DNA of 64,000 nucleotides, from assembly GCA_003116875.1 (NCBI GenBank), contig BCKT01000005.1:62001-126000 (forward strand). The letters are read 5' to 3'. The translations under genes were made by a program, and so were the position numbers. The stretch is from Takashimella koratensis (lineage: Eukaryota; Basidiomycota; Tremellomycetes; Trichosporonales; Tetragoniomycetaceae). Each line of letters begins with the position of its first letter. Within the stretch, counting starts at the first letter, position 1. Below, piece after piece: positions 1-12,339 of the stretch. Under the pieces are notes generated by a model. The model made no database searches. It was not told the origin of the DNA and was given only the letters and a program-made list of their open reading frames with translations.

Positions 1-688
1 CACCCCGCTCTTTTCTCGTCGCGACGCGGACTGTGAGAGCTTTTCCAGTTTATTGAGGGGAACTTTGCTCAACGGTGGGCGGGAAGTCCACTTATTATGG
101 TCGCATGGCTTGCTCTGTGGTACAGGTGATGTCAGCGTAGAGCGGATAGTGAAGACACTGAATGTTCAGACTCACGTCATCGGGCGTTGTATTCTTATAG
201 CTCGCCAAGAACGCTTTACGCTTTGTATCATGATCCACCCACCCTTCTTGATCGATGAAGTAAAGCTGAGCTTTGATACTGGTCAATTCTTGAGCCCAGT
301 AGAGCAGAGCCGCATCGGTGGGATTTGCGTCTCGTAAGGCGGAGACAAATTGGGCGGCGAGAGACTCATCGGCAAGCTCTTCAACGGTGATCGTGTCTTT
401 GAAACCCAGAGTGTTGGTCAGAGCTGTGGTCAGTTCTGTCGCTCGATCTTCGAGCACCTTGCGCGCCTCGGCCTTTTGGTCATCATTTTCAAATCGAAGT
501 AGGGAGACCTGCTTCTTTGTCGGTTTGCTGTTCTCCTGGAATCCTGTGGCCGTTGGTATCTGGTGACTTGGATGTGTGTCAGATGTGAGTTGTTCGGGAT
601 TGTCATGAGTCGTAAACTGAGTGAGACCGAGGCTGGGATCATCAAATTGAGAACCTAACCCTCCTAACCCTAAACTCCAATTATCCAT
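1..688 (-). CDS. Unrecognised protein, 3' part runs off the left edge
   Basis: I do not recognise this protein. Exon 1 runs 688 to 176 (171 codons, starting MDNWSLGLGG). It ends at a GTGAGT donor after Thr-Pro-Asp-Asp. The intron ends with CTGACATCACCTGTACCACAG, and exon 2 (114 to 1) stays open in phase 0 to the window edge. The first 60 residues are polar and low in complexity. Residues about 60-170 look globular and helical, with a Leu/Ala/Glu-rich stretch and an aromatic segment around LLYWAQELTSIKAQLYF. There is no signal peptide or membrane segment. Reading through the donor reaches a stop at 95, so the spliced form is my preferred model. The next gene, LRA1, lies downstream of nothing here: it is on the same strand, 297 bp upstream of this start. 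Confidence 0.5.
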
Positions 689-985
689 GATGCGAACTTG
701 CTCGGTTGGTTACCTGTGGTGTCCAGAATGAGGGATGGTATGGTGGTGAGCCACGAAAAGTGAGGAGGCGCCTCTCATAGCAACGATTGCTCTGCCAGAG
801 TAAGCAGAATAAAATCCCGAGCGATCCTTTCAAGCAAGTCCGTCAAAGGATCAAATTGTCAATGGAAGCCACTTGCAGCTCTGGTGCTATCACGGTTACA
901 TGATAGCAAGGCTGCATGACGTCGTAAGAAACCCGGACGGGACTGCTGATTTTGTTCTACTCCTGCTGAACACTTCATTACACGC

Positions 986-2225
986 CTACTGCAGCGAGAT
1001 AGCTGCCCCACCGTCAACGAGCAAGCTCGCGCCCGTGCAGTATTTACTCAAGTCGGAGGCGAAGAACATGACGGGCTGGGCAATGTCGTCTGGCTCTCCC
1101 AAGCGGCCAATGGGGATACGGCGGGTCATGTCCTCTCGCTTGACGGGGTTGGCCAAGTCCTCCTTGTTGATGTTGGTCTCGATGGTGCCTGCGTATTGTG
1201 TCAGCTTAGAAGGGAACAACCGACCCGAAAGCTTGACTCACCCGGAAGGACGGAGTTGCACCTAATGTTCATGGGTCCGAGAGCGATTGCACAGCTCTCC
1301 ATGAGACTCTTGATACCCGCCTTGGTAGGGGTGTAGTGACACTGCTCTCCCCCACCCATCAACGCGGATATACTGCTGATCGCGACGATGCTGCCTCCCT
1401 GGGGAGTCTGGGAGGCCATCTGGTTCGCGACGGCCTGGACGACGAAGAAGGAGCCGTTGAGGTTGACATCCTGGACTCGGCGCCAGAGGTCGTGTGGGAG
1501 ATCGAGGAAGGTGTGGAAAGGGCAGATACCGGCGTTGGAGACGAGGACGTCGATGCGCGAGAACTGGGACACGGCTGCGGAGACAATCTGAGATGGGTCA
1601 GCAAGAGGGATTGACTTGGTGACGTGAAGGTAGAGGATAGTGGAGGATCATGGAGGACAGTGGAGGATCATGAAGGATAGTGGAGGATATGTGGAGGATA
1701 GGCTTTGACCGGCTCCTCCGAGACAGACACATGACAAGGCCTTGCGGGTAATGACAAGATAGTGCAAGTCGTGACAAAGCATCGGGTTTCATGACAAAGC
1801 ATTGATAGAGCCTCGACTCACTGCTGACGCGGTGTTGGGGCTAGCAATGTCACCAGCGACGACGACGCTCTGCGCGCCTGCTTTGGTCACTTCTGCCTGG
1901 ACCTCTGCGATATCGTCCGCGGTCGACGGTCCGAGGTGGTGAAGCACGAGGTTTGCCCCGTTCTTTGCAGCGGCTGAGAAATAGGTTGGTGAATACGGAG
2001 TTTACCGAAACAAGGGGAATGTCCCGACCACGAATGGACCGAGGGAGATGTAGCGGGCGGGGATCAGATGATAGATGTACCGTGGGAGTGAAAGTGGATG
2101 AGAAGGTGGAGAAGAACGGCACGTTGGAGGTTGGACTTACCGATGGCGGTCGCGCGACCGATCCCGGTGGACGAGCCGGTGACGACGACGACCTTGCCTG
2201 GGAGGAGACGACAGACTGCAGCCAT
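986..2225 (-). CDS. LRA1: L-rhamnose 1-dehydrogenase (SDR family)
   Basis: NAD(P)-dependent short-chain dehydrogenase that oxidises L-rhamnose to L-rhamnonolactone, the first step of the non-phosphorylated fungal rhamnose pathway in the cytosol. Exons 2225-2141, 1973-1822, 1587-1242 and 1188-986 join in phase to 261 residues, close to yeast Lra1. Visible motifs are the cofactor loop TGSSTGIG near the N terminus, the structural SNAG, the catalytic Ser in ISSISALMGG, and the Tyr-x3-Lys pair in HYTPTKAG. The C-terminal part (VLPGTIETNINKEDL, RIPIGRLGEP, LLVDGG) matches yeast L-rhamnose dehydrogenase as I remember it better than generic SDRs. The start sits directly before MAAVCRLLPGKVVVVTG. It is divergent from LRA3, which supports the assignment. 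Another sugar or ribitol dehydrogenase is the main alternative. Confidence 0.85.
1634..1702. repeat. 20-bp minisatellite in LRA1 intron 2
   Basis: Three units of about 20 bp plus a partial fourth, built on AGGATAGTGGAGGATCATGG, start at 1634, 1654, 1674 and 1695. They lie wholly inside the second intron of LRA1 (1821-1588). On the coding strand the repeat is pyrimidine-rich. Only a few positions differ between units, so the array is recent or maintained. Confidence 0.8.
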
Positions 2226-2892
2226 GATGATGAAGTGAGGAGGAGGAAGTGAGTAGGGACGAGTGGCGGTGGATATCAATGAGATGAAGATGGTTTGGCG
2301 TTTGGCTGACGAGGAGGGACCGGTTCGAGACGGTCACGGTGGACGGACGAAAACTATGCCGGAGTATGTTTACCCCGAACGGAGCCACGGGAGGTTGACA
2401 CGCCGAGAACCGCCTGTGGGCAGGTGCAAGTATCGCAGACTGAGGGGCATCTATGCATGCGCATCCGATCTCGCGTGCCGGCGCAGGGCCCGGTCAGAGC
2501 AGAGCAGAGCAGAGCAGAGCAGAGCAGAGCAAAGCAGGGCCAATGACCACGAATCTGGGCAGTGGGCCGGACGAGGGAAGCGTCCGCAGTTGCACAAGGC
2601 CTAGGGTCAGGGGAATTCTCGGGGTCGCATGGGTGTATCTCGGTACTTCGGTTTGTTAACACCCCATGGTGGAGGGCTTGGGGCGAGCCGGGGAGCAAGG
2701 AGGCCAGAGAGCAGAGGGCAAGTACCGTCGATGGGTCTAGTCACGGGTCACCTTGCTCTTTAAAACCAACCGCATCGTGCCGAGACCCCCCGGCCTTCTC
2801 TCTTTCTCTCCCCCTCTATCTCGCGGTAACTTTAACCCCCCTCCCCTTCTTCTCACTACCCCCTTCGCTCACCACCACCTCACCTGTTCAAC
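2226..2892. promoter_or_regulatory. Shared divergent promoter of LRA1 and LRA3
   Basis: The 667 bp between the two start codons contain no credible ORF and must hold the upstream controls of both rhamnose genes. A TTTAAAA box at about 2759-2765 lies 128 bp before the LRA3 start and could be its TATA element. A pyrimidine-rich tract (about 2787-2880) precedes the LRA3 ATG. A CAGAG-type tandem repeat lies near the middle. Coordinated induction by rhamnose is an inference from the divergent arrangement; I cannot name the regulator's site. Confidence 0.6.
2495..2530. repeat. CAGAG pentanucleotide tandem repeat
   Basis: About seven perfect 5-bp units followed by a degenerate AAAGCAG, in the middle of the LRA1/LRA3 promoter. 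It may be a plain microsatellite or a set of spaced binding sites. Confidence 0.85.
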
Positions 2893-4470
2893 ATGCCTGC
2901 TCAGTGGCCCAAGATCGTGAGTGACAGAGTCTCCTCGTCGACTGTTCCAGTCCATGTCCACGTCGCTGACACCCCTTCTCCCCCTACCGGCGTACCCGGC
3001 CCGCTCCCTTTCGCTCCCTCCCACTGCTAGGCTACGCTCGAGACCTTCATCCCGAGCGCTCACGGCTCGGGCGGTGACTACCACCGTCAATCCCAGGAGC
3101 ACTGGAGTGAGTTCTTCTGCCTAGCGCGAGCGTCTCCCTCTCCGCTCGATCCCAGGCTCTATACTGACAATCCCCAGTCATTAAGGGTAACATCTCCTGC
3201 CCGATGCACAAGTACCCCGACTGGCGTTCGTCCCGTACCTCGTGGGGTATCGGAGTGCTCGGCTCCATCTTCGTCAAGGTGACCGCTACCGACGGGACTG
3301 TCGGATACGCTACTGGCTTTGGTGGACCGCCCGCGTGCTGGCTCATCGAGGAGCACTACAAGCGATTCATCGTTGGCCAGGACCCTCGTGACACCAACAT
3401 GATGTGGGACCAGATGTTCCGTGCTAGCATGTTCTACGGCCGCAAGGGTGAGTAGGAGAGCTTTTCTAGCGCTTTGTCTCTCCTGGAGCGCCTGTGCAAA
3501 GGCTGACTTGCCCAGGTCTCCCGCTTGCTGCCATTTCCGTCGTCGACCTTGCCGTCTGGGACTTGATCGGCAAGATCCGTGGCGAACCCATCTACAAGAT
3601 GATCGGTGGTCGCACCAAGCGCGATATCCCGCTCTACCTCACCGGTCCTCAGCCTGACGCCGCCAAGAAGCTCGGCTTCTGGGGGTCCAAGGTCGCGCTC
3701 CCGCACGGCCCGCCCGACGGTCTCGAAGGTATCCGCAAAAACGTCGAGTTCCTCGCCGCCAAGCGTGCTCTCGTTGACAAGGATTACCCGATCATGGTCG
3801 ACTGCTGGATGTCGCTCGACGTCCCCTACACCATTGCCCTTGTCAAGGTAGGTTCTGCTGGCGTATGAGAAGAGAGACTTCGCTGACACTGTTCAAGGCT
3901 GTCGAGGCCGCTGGCGTCAACATCCACTGGTGGGAGGAGTGTCTCCACCCAGACGACTTTGACGGGCACCTCGAGCTCCACAAGGCTCTCCCAACTACCA
4001 AGTTCACTACCGGCGAGCACGAGTATACCAAGTACGGTTTCCGCAAGCTCATCGAAAACCGCGCTGTCGACATTATCCAGCCCGACGTCATGTGGCTCGG
4101 TGGTCTCACCGAGCTTATCAAGGTCGCCAGCCAGGCCGCTGCCTACGATATTCCCGTCGTCCCGCACGGTTCGGGTCCTTACTCGTTCCAGGCCATCATG
4201 TCGTTCACCAACTCTGACTTTTGCGAGTACATTGCCAACTCTCCCGATGGGCGAGAGGTCTACCCTTCGTTCGGCAACCTCTTCACCAACGAGCTCCTCC
4301 CCACAAACGGCCGTATCGACCTCAGCGACGCGCCCGGATGGGGCCTCGAGCTCAACCCGGCCGCCGAGCTCATCCCGTACAAGTCCTTCTTCACCCCGAG
4401 CGCGGGTATCGGCTCCGCCGGCGAGGACAGGACCGACGACGAGAAGAAGAAGTTTGTCAACGGCAACTAA
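2893..4470 (+). CDS. LRA3: L-rhamnonate dehydratase (enolase superfamily)
   Basis: Mg2+-dependent dehydratase of the mandelate racemase/enolase superfamily that converts L-rhamnonate to 2-keto-3-deoxy-L-rhamnonate, the third step of the non-phosphorylated pathway. Exons 2893-2916, 3031-3106, 3178-3447, 3516-3847 and 3898-4470 join in phase to 424 residues, the usual size. The N-terminal cap includes MHKYPDWRSSRTSWGIGVLG, which is typical of rhamnonate dehydratases. In the barrel, candidate metal ligands are the Asp of MVDCWMS, a Glu in HWWEECL and the Glu of TTGEHEY. The His of VVPHGSGPYS is the likely general base. The C terminus carries the hydrophilic RTDDEKKKFVNGN tail. The first exon codes for only eight residues. 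It is divergent from LRA1 across 667 bp. The lactonase and aldolase of the pathway are not in this window. Confidence 0.92.
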
Positions 4471-5277
4471 ATCTCGGGGCTGGCTCGGGGTAGAGCGGGG
4501 GTTGGTTGGGACGTGCCGTGGGGTAGAGACGAGAGGTGAACTGGCGTTGGGCCAGTAAGAGTTAAGATAAAAGAAGAAAAATTCCTACACCGTTCGTCTA
4601 GCACCAACTCGACCTGCAGTTCCCTCATTGCACAAGGCGTTGAGGAGTGTGGATTGTCTTTGGAATATATGTACCTGCCCACATGCATCCAGATCTAGGA
4701 TATTGAAGAAATAATGGGTCAGACACGTGTGACTCGGCTAGGGGAGAGGGCGACTTACTCACGGCGCCCTTGCGCCCCAGCTGACGTGGGAATGCTACAT
4801 CTGCGCATCCCACAATCCCGACAGGCCGCTGCTGGGCCGACGGTGGGTGTGGGGTAGAGCAGTGACTTGTCGGCCGGTGCCAGACATGACGGTTGCGGCG
4901 TCTCAGCATGTCCTGGAGAGGGAGGGGGGTAGTCAGCGAAAAACGAGAAATGCTGGCTCAAAATTCAGGGCGGGCCGAGAGACCCGAACAAATCCGGTCC
5001 CTGCCACTCTGGATCCACCCTTACCCCACACCCTTTCCCCGCACTGCCTCTTCGGACCACGGCTCTCGAGGTGGCAAAGTTGGGGTTACAACTTGCTCCG
5101 TACCGCGTACCGTGTACCGCAAATCGTGTACCGTACCGCTCGGCGCGAGAATGCTGGTTCCCTTGCACCCCGGGGAATGACTCGGCGGGCGCAGTCGGAT
5201 GTCGGCAGCCGCCGTGGGGGTGGACATGGCCGCATGCAGAAGAGAAACGTGCATGGCCCGTCCGGCTGGCGAAAGTG
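4471..5277. promoter_or_regulatory. LRA3 3' region and GAPDH-paralog promoter
   Basis: No ORF here looks real. The first part must be the LRA3 terminator region; the rest lies upstream of the GAPDH paralog. The notable content is a cluster of GTACCG hexamers at 5100-5138, about 140 bp before a TATA box. Confidence 0.5.
5100..5138. promoter_or_regulatory. Cluster of five GTACCG hexamers
   Basis: GTACCG occurs at 5100, 5107, 5114, 5128 and 5133, that is five times in 39 bp. The first three are spaced exactly 7 bp apart, and the last two overlap by one base. The array lies about 140 bp upstream of TATAAATA and 264 bp upstream of the preferred GAPDH coding start. The density suggests a multimerised transcription-factor site, but the factor is unknown. 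Confidence 0.55.
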
Positions 5278-5285
5278 TATAAATA
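5278..5285 (+). promoter_or_regulatory. TATA box of the GAPDH paralog
   Basis: TATAAATA follows a G/C-rich stretch. It is 76 bp upstream of the first in-frame ATG (5354) and 124 bp upstream of the preferred split start codon, a sensible distance for a strongly transcribed gene. Confidence 0.65.
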
Positions 5286-5401
5286 CATGGGTGGTTGGCA
5301 CCCTTCGTCAGATCGAGTCTTACAACACAGCACCAACACCCAGCTACAATCGTATGACCAAGTCGCACCCGATCCTCGACCCATCCACTCTCCAAACCAC
5401 C

Positions 5402-6911
<1,510 letters not shown>

Positions 6912-7292
6912 ACCAGTATCAAAACATGACAAACTACAGAATTAGGAAGGATTGAATTGTCTCCTGGGTTGTTCTTATCCTCCTCAAAACATAAATAGAA
7001 TTTCTGTATCTAGATGTGCTTCTTGACGATCTCTTGGCCGCGAGCGTTCACCAAATCGTGCATTCCGTATGCAACGCCTGTGCTACGACGGACGCTATTA
7101 CTTACCTCGACACCCTCACTGCGGCCCTTTCTTTGCCACGCTCTTGAATTCCTGTTCATCACACTCAATTCACCTAAATTTCACATCGTGCTAGCTGCAC
7201 GTGACCCACGCGTCGCGTCAAAACATTGCCTCGACCTAGAAAATCAACTTGGCAATCACATCCCCAGTCTGATTCACCTCACCTAACCCAGA

Positions 7293-8702
7293 ATGACCTC
7301 CCTCGCCGACCTCTTCTCTGGGGGTACACCCTCTCCTCCTCGTCGAGCTCCTTCGATCCCACGCACACCCGACTCTCCAGGCCCATCGCGTCGCGCCGAC
7401 CCGCTCTTCTTTTCCCCATCCGGCTCGGTCGCGCCTACCCCTGGTGCAGCAGGTCGGCGGCGTGCCAGGGTGGACGATGATGAGCCCGGGTATACCCTCG
7501 ACGAGATAGTCGAGCGGCAAGGCGAGGGCGTGGATAGTTATACCGCCGGCGGAGGTGGAGATGGTCGGAGAGTAGGAGTCTCTAGTGGAGGAGGTGGAGG
7601 TGCGGTGGAGTTTGATCCCATGGCAGGACTGGACGACCCAGTCGAGGAAGAAGAGAAGGAAGGGAGGAAACGTGCCCCCTTAGCGAAGGTAGACTATGAA
7701 CGGTGGGTCAGAATGAATGGAGAGACAGGGGGAAAGAGGTGCAGGGAAGGTCGCTGATAAGGTCCAGGCTTACAGGGGAGAACGGGTTCCCGGCGCTCAT
7801 CCGAGCTGCTAAGCGGTTCAAAGTCAAAGGAAAAGGTCACGAGGTGAGTCTTTGATCACATTAGGTTGTCTCCTTCACTCTCTATCTATGCTGTTGGATC
7901 TCGTCATTTGTTGTGGTATCCAAGCCAAGCATTAGGATCCATCGTTCAGTCTCGCTGACACCTGACTCTTCCATCACATTTCCCATACTTGTCGAATCTT
8001 GGCTGTTCCGATACAGGCATCCGACCTCCACAGGCTACTCGATACGTACCAGATGTGGGCACATCATATGTTCCCCAAAGGAGATTTTGCGCATACAGTC
8101 TCACGAATTGAAGCGGTGTGTCGAGGACGCCGGATGGCAGTGAGTTTGGGCCTGGAGTTTGGGGTCATTGATTCAGGTGGTTTTGGTGGTGCTTGACGTG
8201 CTGGGGTTCTTTGTCTTCACTTGATGGTGTTGCTCCAGTACGGGCAAAGTCGCCTGACTTTGGAAATGACGTGACGAAGCTGATGCGGTACTCGTTATAG
8301 TCCACGCTATCAGGCTATCACGACGCGTTCCACCCCCCGCCCGTCCAGCCCGAGGCCGACATGGACGACCCGGACACTGCTCCTGCCGGTGTGCGGTCGA
8401 GCTCGGCAGCTCCTTTAGACTTCAACGATGGGTTTGATGATGATATTGACCCGGACGGAGAGGCCGTGGCCGATGCAGCAGAGGCGGAGGCGGCAGAGGC
8501 AGCAGATGAGGCTGAGGGTGAACGAAGAAGTGAACCGCTGTTCAACGGTGAGGAGCCGGACGAGGCCGAGTGGGCTGAACTGGAAGCGATGCAAGCGGCC
8601 GAGGCGGAGGCGGCAAGGGAGGCGGGTGCAGGAGCAGGAACGGGGGCGGGGGCGGGGACAGTTGGACCGCCTGAAGACGAGTGGGAAGATCTGTATGCGT
8701 AG
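7293..8702 (+). CDS. CSM3: Csm3/Swi3 (Tipin) replication fork protection subunit
   Basis: Partner of Tof1/Swi1 (Timeless) in the nuclear fork protection complex, which stabilises stalled replication forks and supports checkpoint signalling and cohesion. Exons 7293-7702, 7768-7843, 8017-8139 and 8301-8702 join in phase to 336 residues. The Swi3 domain lies at about residues 137-203: GENGFPALIRAAKRF, then KVKGKGHEASDLHRLL and MWAHHMFPKGDFAHTV, ending at CRGRRM. The N terminus is Ser/Pro-rich with an acidic EEEEKEG stretch. The C-terminal tail is very acidic and Ala-rich and ends PPEDEWEDLYA. The third join (8139 to 8301) is the weakest: the domain normally continues with a few conserved residues after RRM, so a short exon may be missed in that 161-nt gap. 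Confidence 0.85.
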
Positions 8703-8982
8703 TTGAGTCTTAGTCATGCTTGGTCATATTCGTGACTGTTGTACATATACATGCATGAGACTGCGGCGTCTACCTACGGCCGAATTATGAGCAAGAGCAG
8801 AGGCTAGCGGCTGAGATCTGGGATCTCGGAGAACAGGGGAGGGAGGACGGTGGAGGAGGTGGAGGAGGGTGGTATCTTGCTTGCCTTCGGCAAAGGCCGG
8901 TCCGAGGGGGACGGGGCAGACGGGTGACTCGGGCGGTAGTTGCTTCGGGGATTCCATTCACCTAGATTGAGCACCTCATCGT

Positions 8983-9042
8983 CACTCTCACTCTCTCTCT
9001 ATCTCTATCTCTCTCTCTCTCACTCACTCCCACTCCCACTCC
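8983..9042. repeat. CT-rich microsatellite
   Basis: A run of TCTCTC/TATCTC/ACTCCC units sits just upstream of the SDR-A start at 9070. Pyrimidine-rich tracts before the ATG are common in fungal promoters, so it may mark the core promoter of that gene. Confidence 0.7.
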
Positions 9043-9069
9043 AAACCGTACCCACTGCTGTCAGGTAAC

Positions 9070-11673
9070 ATGTCCGCGCCCACGTTCAAGCTCGACGACC
9101 TCTTCTCGGTCGCTGGTACCGTGCGTGTCTGGTCTGGTCCCCGTTCCTCTTTCTCTCTGTCCATTGGTCCTAACCCCCCGGTCTGACCTCTGAGCGAGTT
9201 GAGGGAAGAGTGGGGGGGGAGACATCATTCCTCGTACTGGACGACGCATCAAAACCCTGACCTCCCTCTCTAGGTCGCCGTGATCACCGGCGGAGGAACT
9301 GGTCTTGGCAAAGGTAATGTACTCCGACCCGTACTCTGACCTATCATCCAGCCTCGTTTCCAAATACCTCATTCCACTTTGTGCTGCGCGCTGTATCCAA
9401 CTTCCTTATTCACCAGCCCATTCCATTCTCACCCCACGGCTTGGCTGACTACCCGTAGCTATCGCCTCGGCTTACGCAACCAACGGCGCCAAGGTATTCA
9501 TCACCGGTCGTCGAAAGGAAGTCCTCGATAACACTGCTACCGAGCTCAACGCGACCGCTGCGCAGGGCGGGAAAGTCATCGCGTGAGTACCTATGTATGC
9601 CGTAGCTTGAGCCTGAGCTAGTGCTTGGCTGCTAGGGTATTTGTAAGAGGAGAGAGAGAGAGCGCAAGTCCACTCGTCTGACCTCGGCAGGATCCAAGGC
9701 GACGTCTCGACCAAAGCAGGCGCTGCGGCGCTCTATGACGCCATCAAGACCGAGACTGATGTCGTTGATGTCTTGTTCAACTGCGCTGGTGTTCTCCGTC
9801 CTCACACAGTCACCACGAGCGACCACAATGATCGTGAGTCACTGTTCCTCCAGCTCTCCCGCCCACGAGATCGCTTTTCTTTTCCTTCCGCCTTGACTCT
9901 AGGTGTCGCTGACACAAGCATCTGATCTACTACTTCGCTTGAACCACGGTCTCATTCAACAGCCGAGCAAGTCCTCAAGGTGCTCTGGGACGGCCACGAC
10001 GAGTAAGTCTCTCCTCCCCTTCCCCATCTCTACTCTCCTCTCGCTTCCTCACTTCCGATCAGGCTCGCCGACCACTAGCTGATACATCTCCTAGCGTCGA
10101 GTTTGACTACACCAACCAGAGTGCGTCCAGGGTACCAACTACTCCCTCATCGAACGTTCATACTGACTCGCCTCTTCCTTGGTCCACTCTCCATCGTCGC
10201 AGTCAACATCAACGGTACGTATCACACCCTGTGAAGCTCTATTCCTCCTTCCCCCCCCTTTACTCCATTAAGCCACCATGACATCTTCCTACCATTTCCG
10301 TATCTTGACTAACCCACTTAGGCGTGTACTTTGTCACCGTCGCACTCGCTCCTCTTCTCATCAAATCGGATCTCAAGAGCGTCGTCGTTGTTGCCTCTAT
10401 CGCGGGATTGATCAACCAGCGGTACGTAGCGGTAGTTGCGAAGCGGCGTGGCTAGAGGGGTAGAGTAGGGAAGGAGGGAAGGAGCAGAGGAGTGGAGGAG
10501 AGGAGTGAATGAGTAAGCCGCTGATGACTGCCCAGCGCGATGGGGAGCGTTTCTTATGGCGTTTCCAAGGCTGGCAGTGAGTCTCTTACCCTAGACCAGC
10601 TTCAAGCTCTCACCCGTGCTCATTGTTGACTCTCCCTAGCTATCCAGCTAGCCTCTCTCCTCGCCGGTCGACTTAGCCCGTATGTCAAACCCTTTTTCGA
10701 ACCTGTACTTGCCCTTGAGTCCCTTTACCTTCCTCTTCCCCTTTTCCTTTTCCTCTTCTCTTCTCTTCTCTTCTCTTCTATTCTATTCTATTCTTCGCTA
10801 ACGTGAATAAACCTAACCACCAACGTAGGATGAAAATCCGGGTGAACACTATCTGCCCAGGGATTTTCCCATCCGAGATGACTGGTCAAGCCGCTACCTC
10901 GGATAGGAAAGGGCACGGGTACAACCTTGGTTCTGCAGCTGATAAAGCTGGTCTTCGATCGGTTGTTGGTAAGTCTTCAGTCTCTGGTTGTCTTGTCTAC
11001 TTTTGACCGATTGAGAGCGCTTTTGAACTGATACCGTTCTCTTCACCCTGTCCATCTCCGTTCGCGCACTACGTCCATCGTTTACTTTTTCTTATTCGGT
11101 GCAAACCCCTCCCGGCTCGCTCAAACAGGCCGTGCCGGTCTCCCACATGAAATCGCCGGTCCGGCGCTCTTGCTCGGCTCTCGTGCGGGATCGTACATGG
11201 ATGACGCCTGCCTCGTTGTCGACGGTGGAAGGTCTATGGTGAGACTCAGGTCAAGGATCGAGTTCTTCTTCCTCCTACTTTATCCAATACCTCCAGTATC
11301 CTCCACATTGGCTTCCACCACCCTCCAATTTAGCCTCCATGTCCCCCGCTTCCACCCACCCTCCTCGCAACCCACCCCTACCGCTACCTCCTCCTCCCTC
11401 CCTCCTCCCTCCCTCCTCCCTCCCTCCTCCCTCCCTCCTCCCTCCCTCCCTCCTCCTCCGCACTCCCCTCTTACCTTATCTCAACCTCCACCTTGACCTC
11501 CACCCCTTCTTCCTCGTCTTCGATACTCCTCCTCCCGCCCTCACCCTTACTCCTCGTCCACCTCGGCTATCTGCGCTCTTCCACTTTCCCTTCCACCATA
11601 CTTGACACTAACCACACTCCAGGTTGCCGGGATCCACGACGGTCTTCGTCTTCCCGAAAACACTTACAACTAA
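9070..11673 (+). CDS. Short-chain dehydrogenase/reductase (SDR-A), 13 exons
   Basis: Classical SDR of 305 residues; substrate unknown. Exons: 9070-9120, 9274-9313, 9459-9582, 9691-9833, 9963-10002, 10095-10120, 10203-10214, 10322-10421, 10536-10576, 10640-10679, 10829-10968, 11129-11238 and 11623-11673. All joins keep phase. Motifs are the cofactor loop TGGGTGLG, the NCAG variant of NNAG, a catalytic Tyr-x3-Lys in SYGVSKAG, and the C-terminal CLVVDGG. Exon 7 is only 12 nt and codes for part of VNIN-G. The last intron (384 nt) holds a CTCC-rich repeat. The protein resembles fungal SDRs annotated as 3-oxoacyl-ACP reductase or RhlG-like. It is closely related to SDR-B at 37484-39674, with seven identical exon lengths. 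Its nearness to LRA1/LRA3 does not prove a role in sugar use. Confidence 0.85.
11388..11459. repeat. CCTCCCTC polypyrimidine repeat in SDR-A intron 12
   Basis: Tandem CTCCCTCC units run for about 70 bp in the last intron of SDR-A, upstream of its acceptor at 11622. The opposite strand is purine-rich with GGAGG runs. Confidence 0.85.
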
Positions 11674-12339
11674 GCCTATCCCAAGAATCTGGATTCGTGG
11701 TAGCTCTGATACGATGGATCTTCAACAGTGTCCAGAGCATGGTGGTGCGTCGCATCAAACGACTAGCTACGTCAAGGCAAGATACAGCGTAATAGATGTT
11801 TGATATAGGATGCAAAAAAGGCAGCAGTGATATCAAAGTATTTAAACCCCAAAGAGTTGTCGTCAAGGCATACATCTCGTGTTTGTAGCAGTGTGGACCA
11901 ACCCACACTCTCCCTAACAGAACATGAAAAGCAAGCACAGTATAGACAAATTGAGCGAAACAATACAAGGATTCTTACACAAAGGGCAAAAAGATGATCT
12001 GTGCGAAACAGCTGTGAGAGCATCGAGTGGGGACAAGTAATGACAAGTTGAGAGGCAGAAGCGGACGTTGACTGGCGGAACGTTGGCGACAGGTTTATGC
12101 TACATTGAGCGCACCATTTCCCCACCCTACTCGTGTTTCAATAACGACTTGGATCTCTCCCTTTCTCTCTTTTTGTTGTTTTGGTGGTGATAGCGGTGGT
12201 GATGGTGATTGGGTTTCCTTGACTCGTATACACAATGCGGACCGCGATTTTTCTGTGATGTTTCCTGTTTCCCTTCTGAGGCAAAGGTGCGCTCAGACAC
12301 TGATCAATATACAACGTAAAGGATCGATCTCGACAAGGT
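11674..12339. other. Convergent intergenic region
   Basis: This is the 3' flank of SDR-A (plus) and of the Ser-rich gene (minus). I see only poorly supported short ORFs. It presumably carries both polyadenylation regions. Confidence 0.5.

Noticed and set aside
2495..2530. Possible CRISPR-like or transposon terminal repeat
   Set aside because: Five-base units without spacers in a fungal promoter; a plain tandem repeat explains it.
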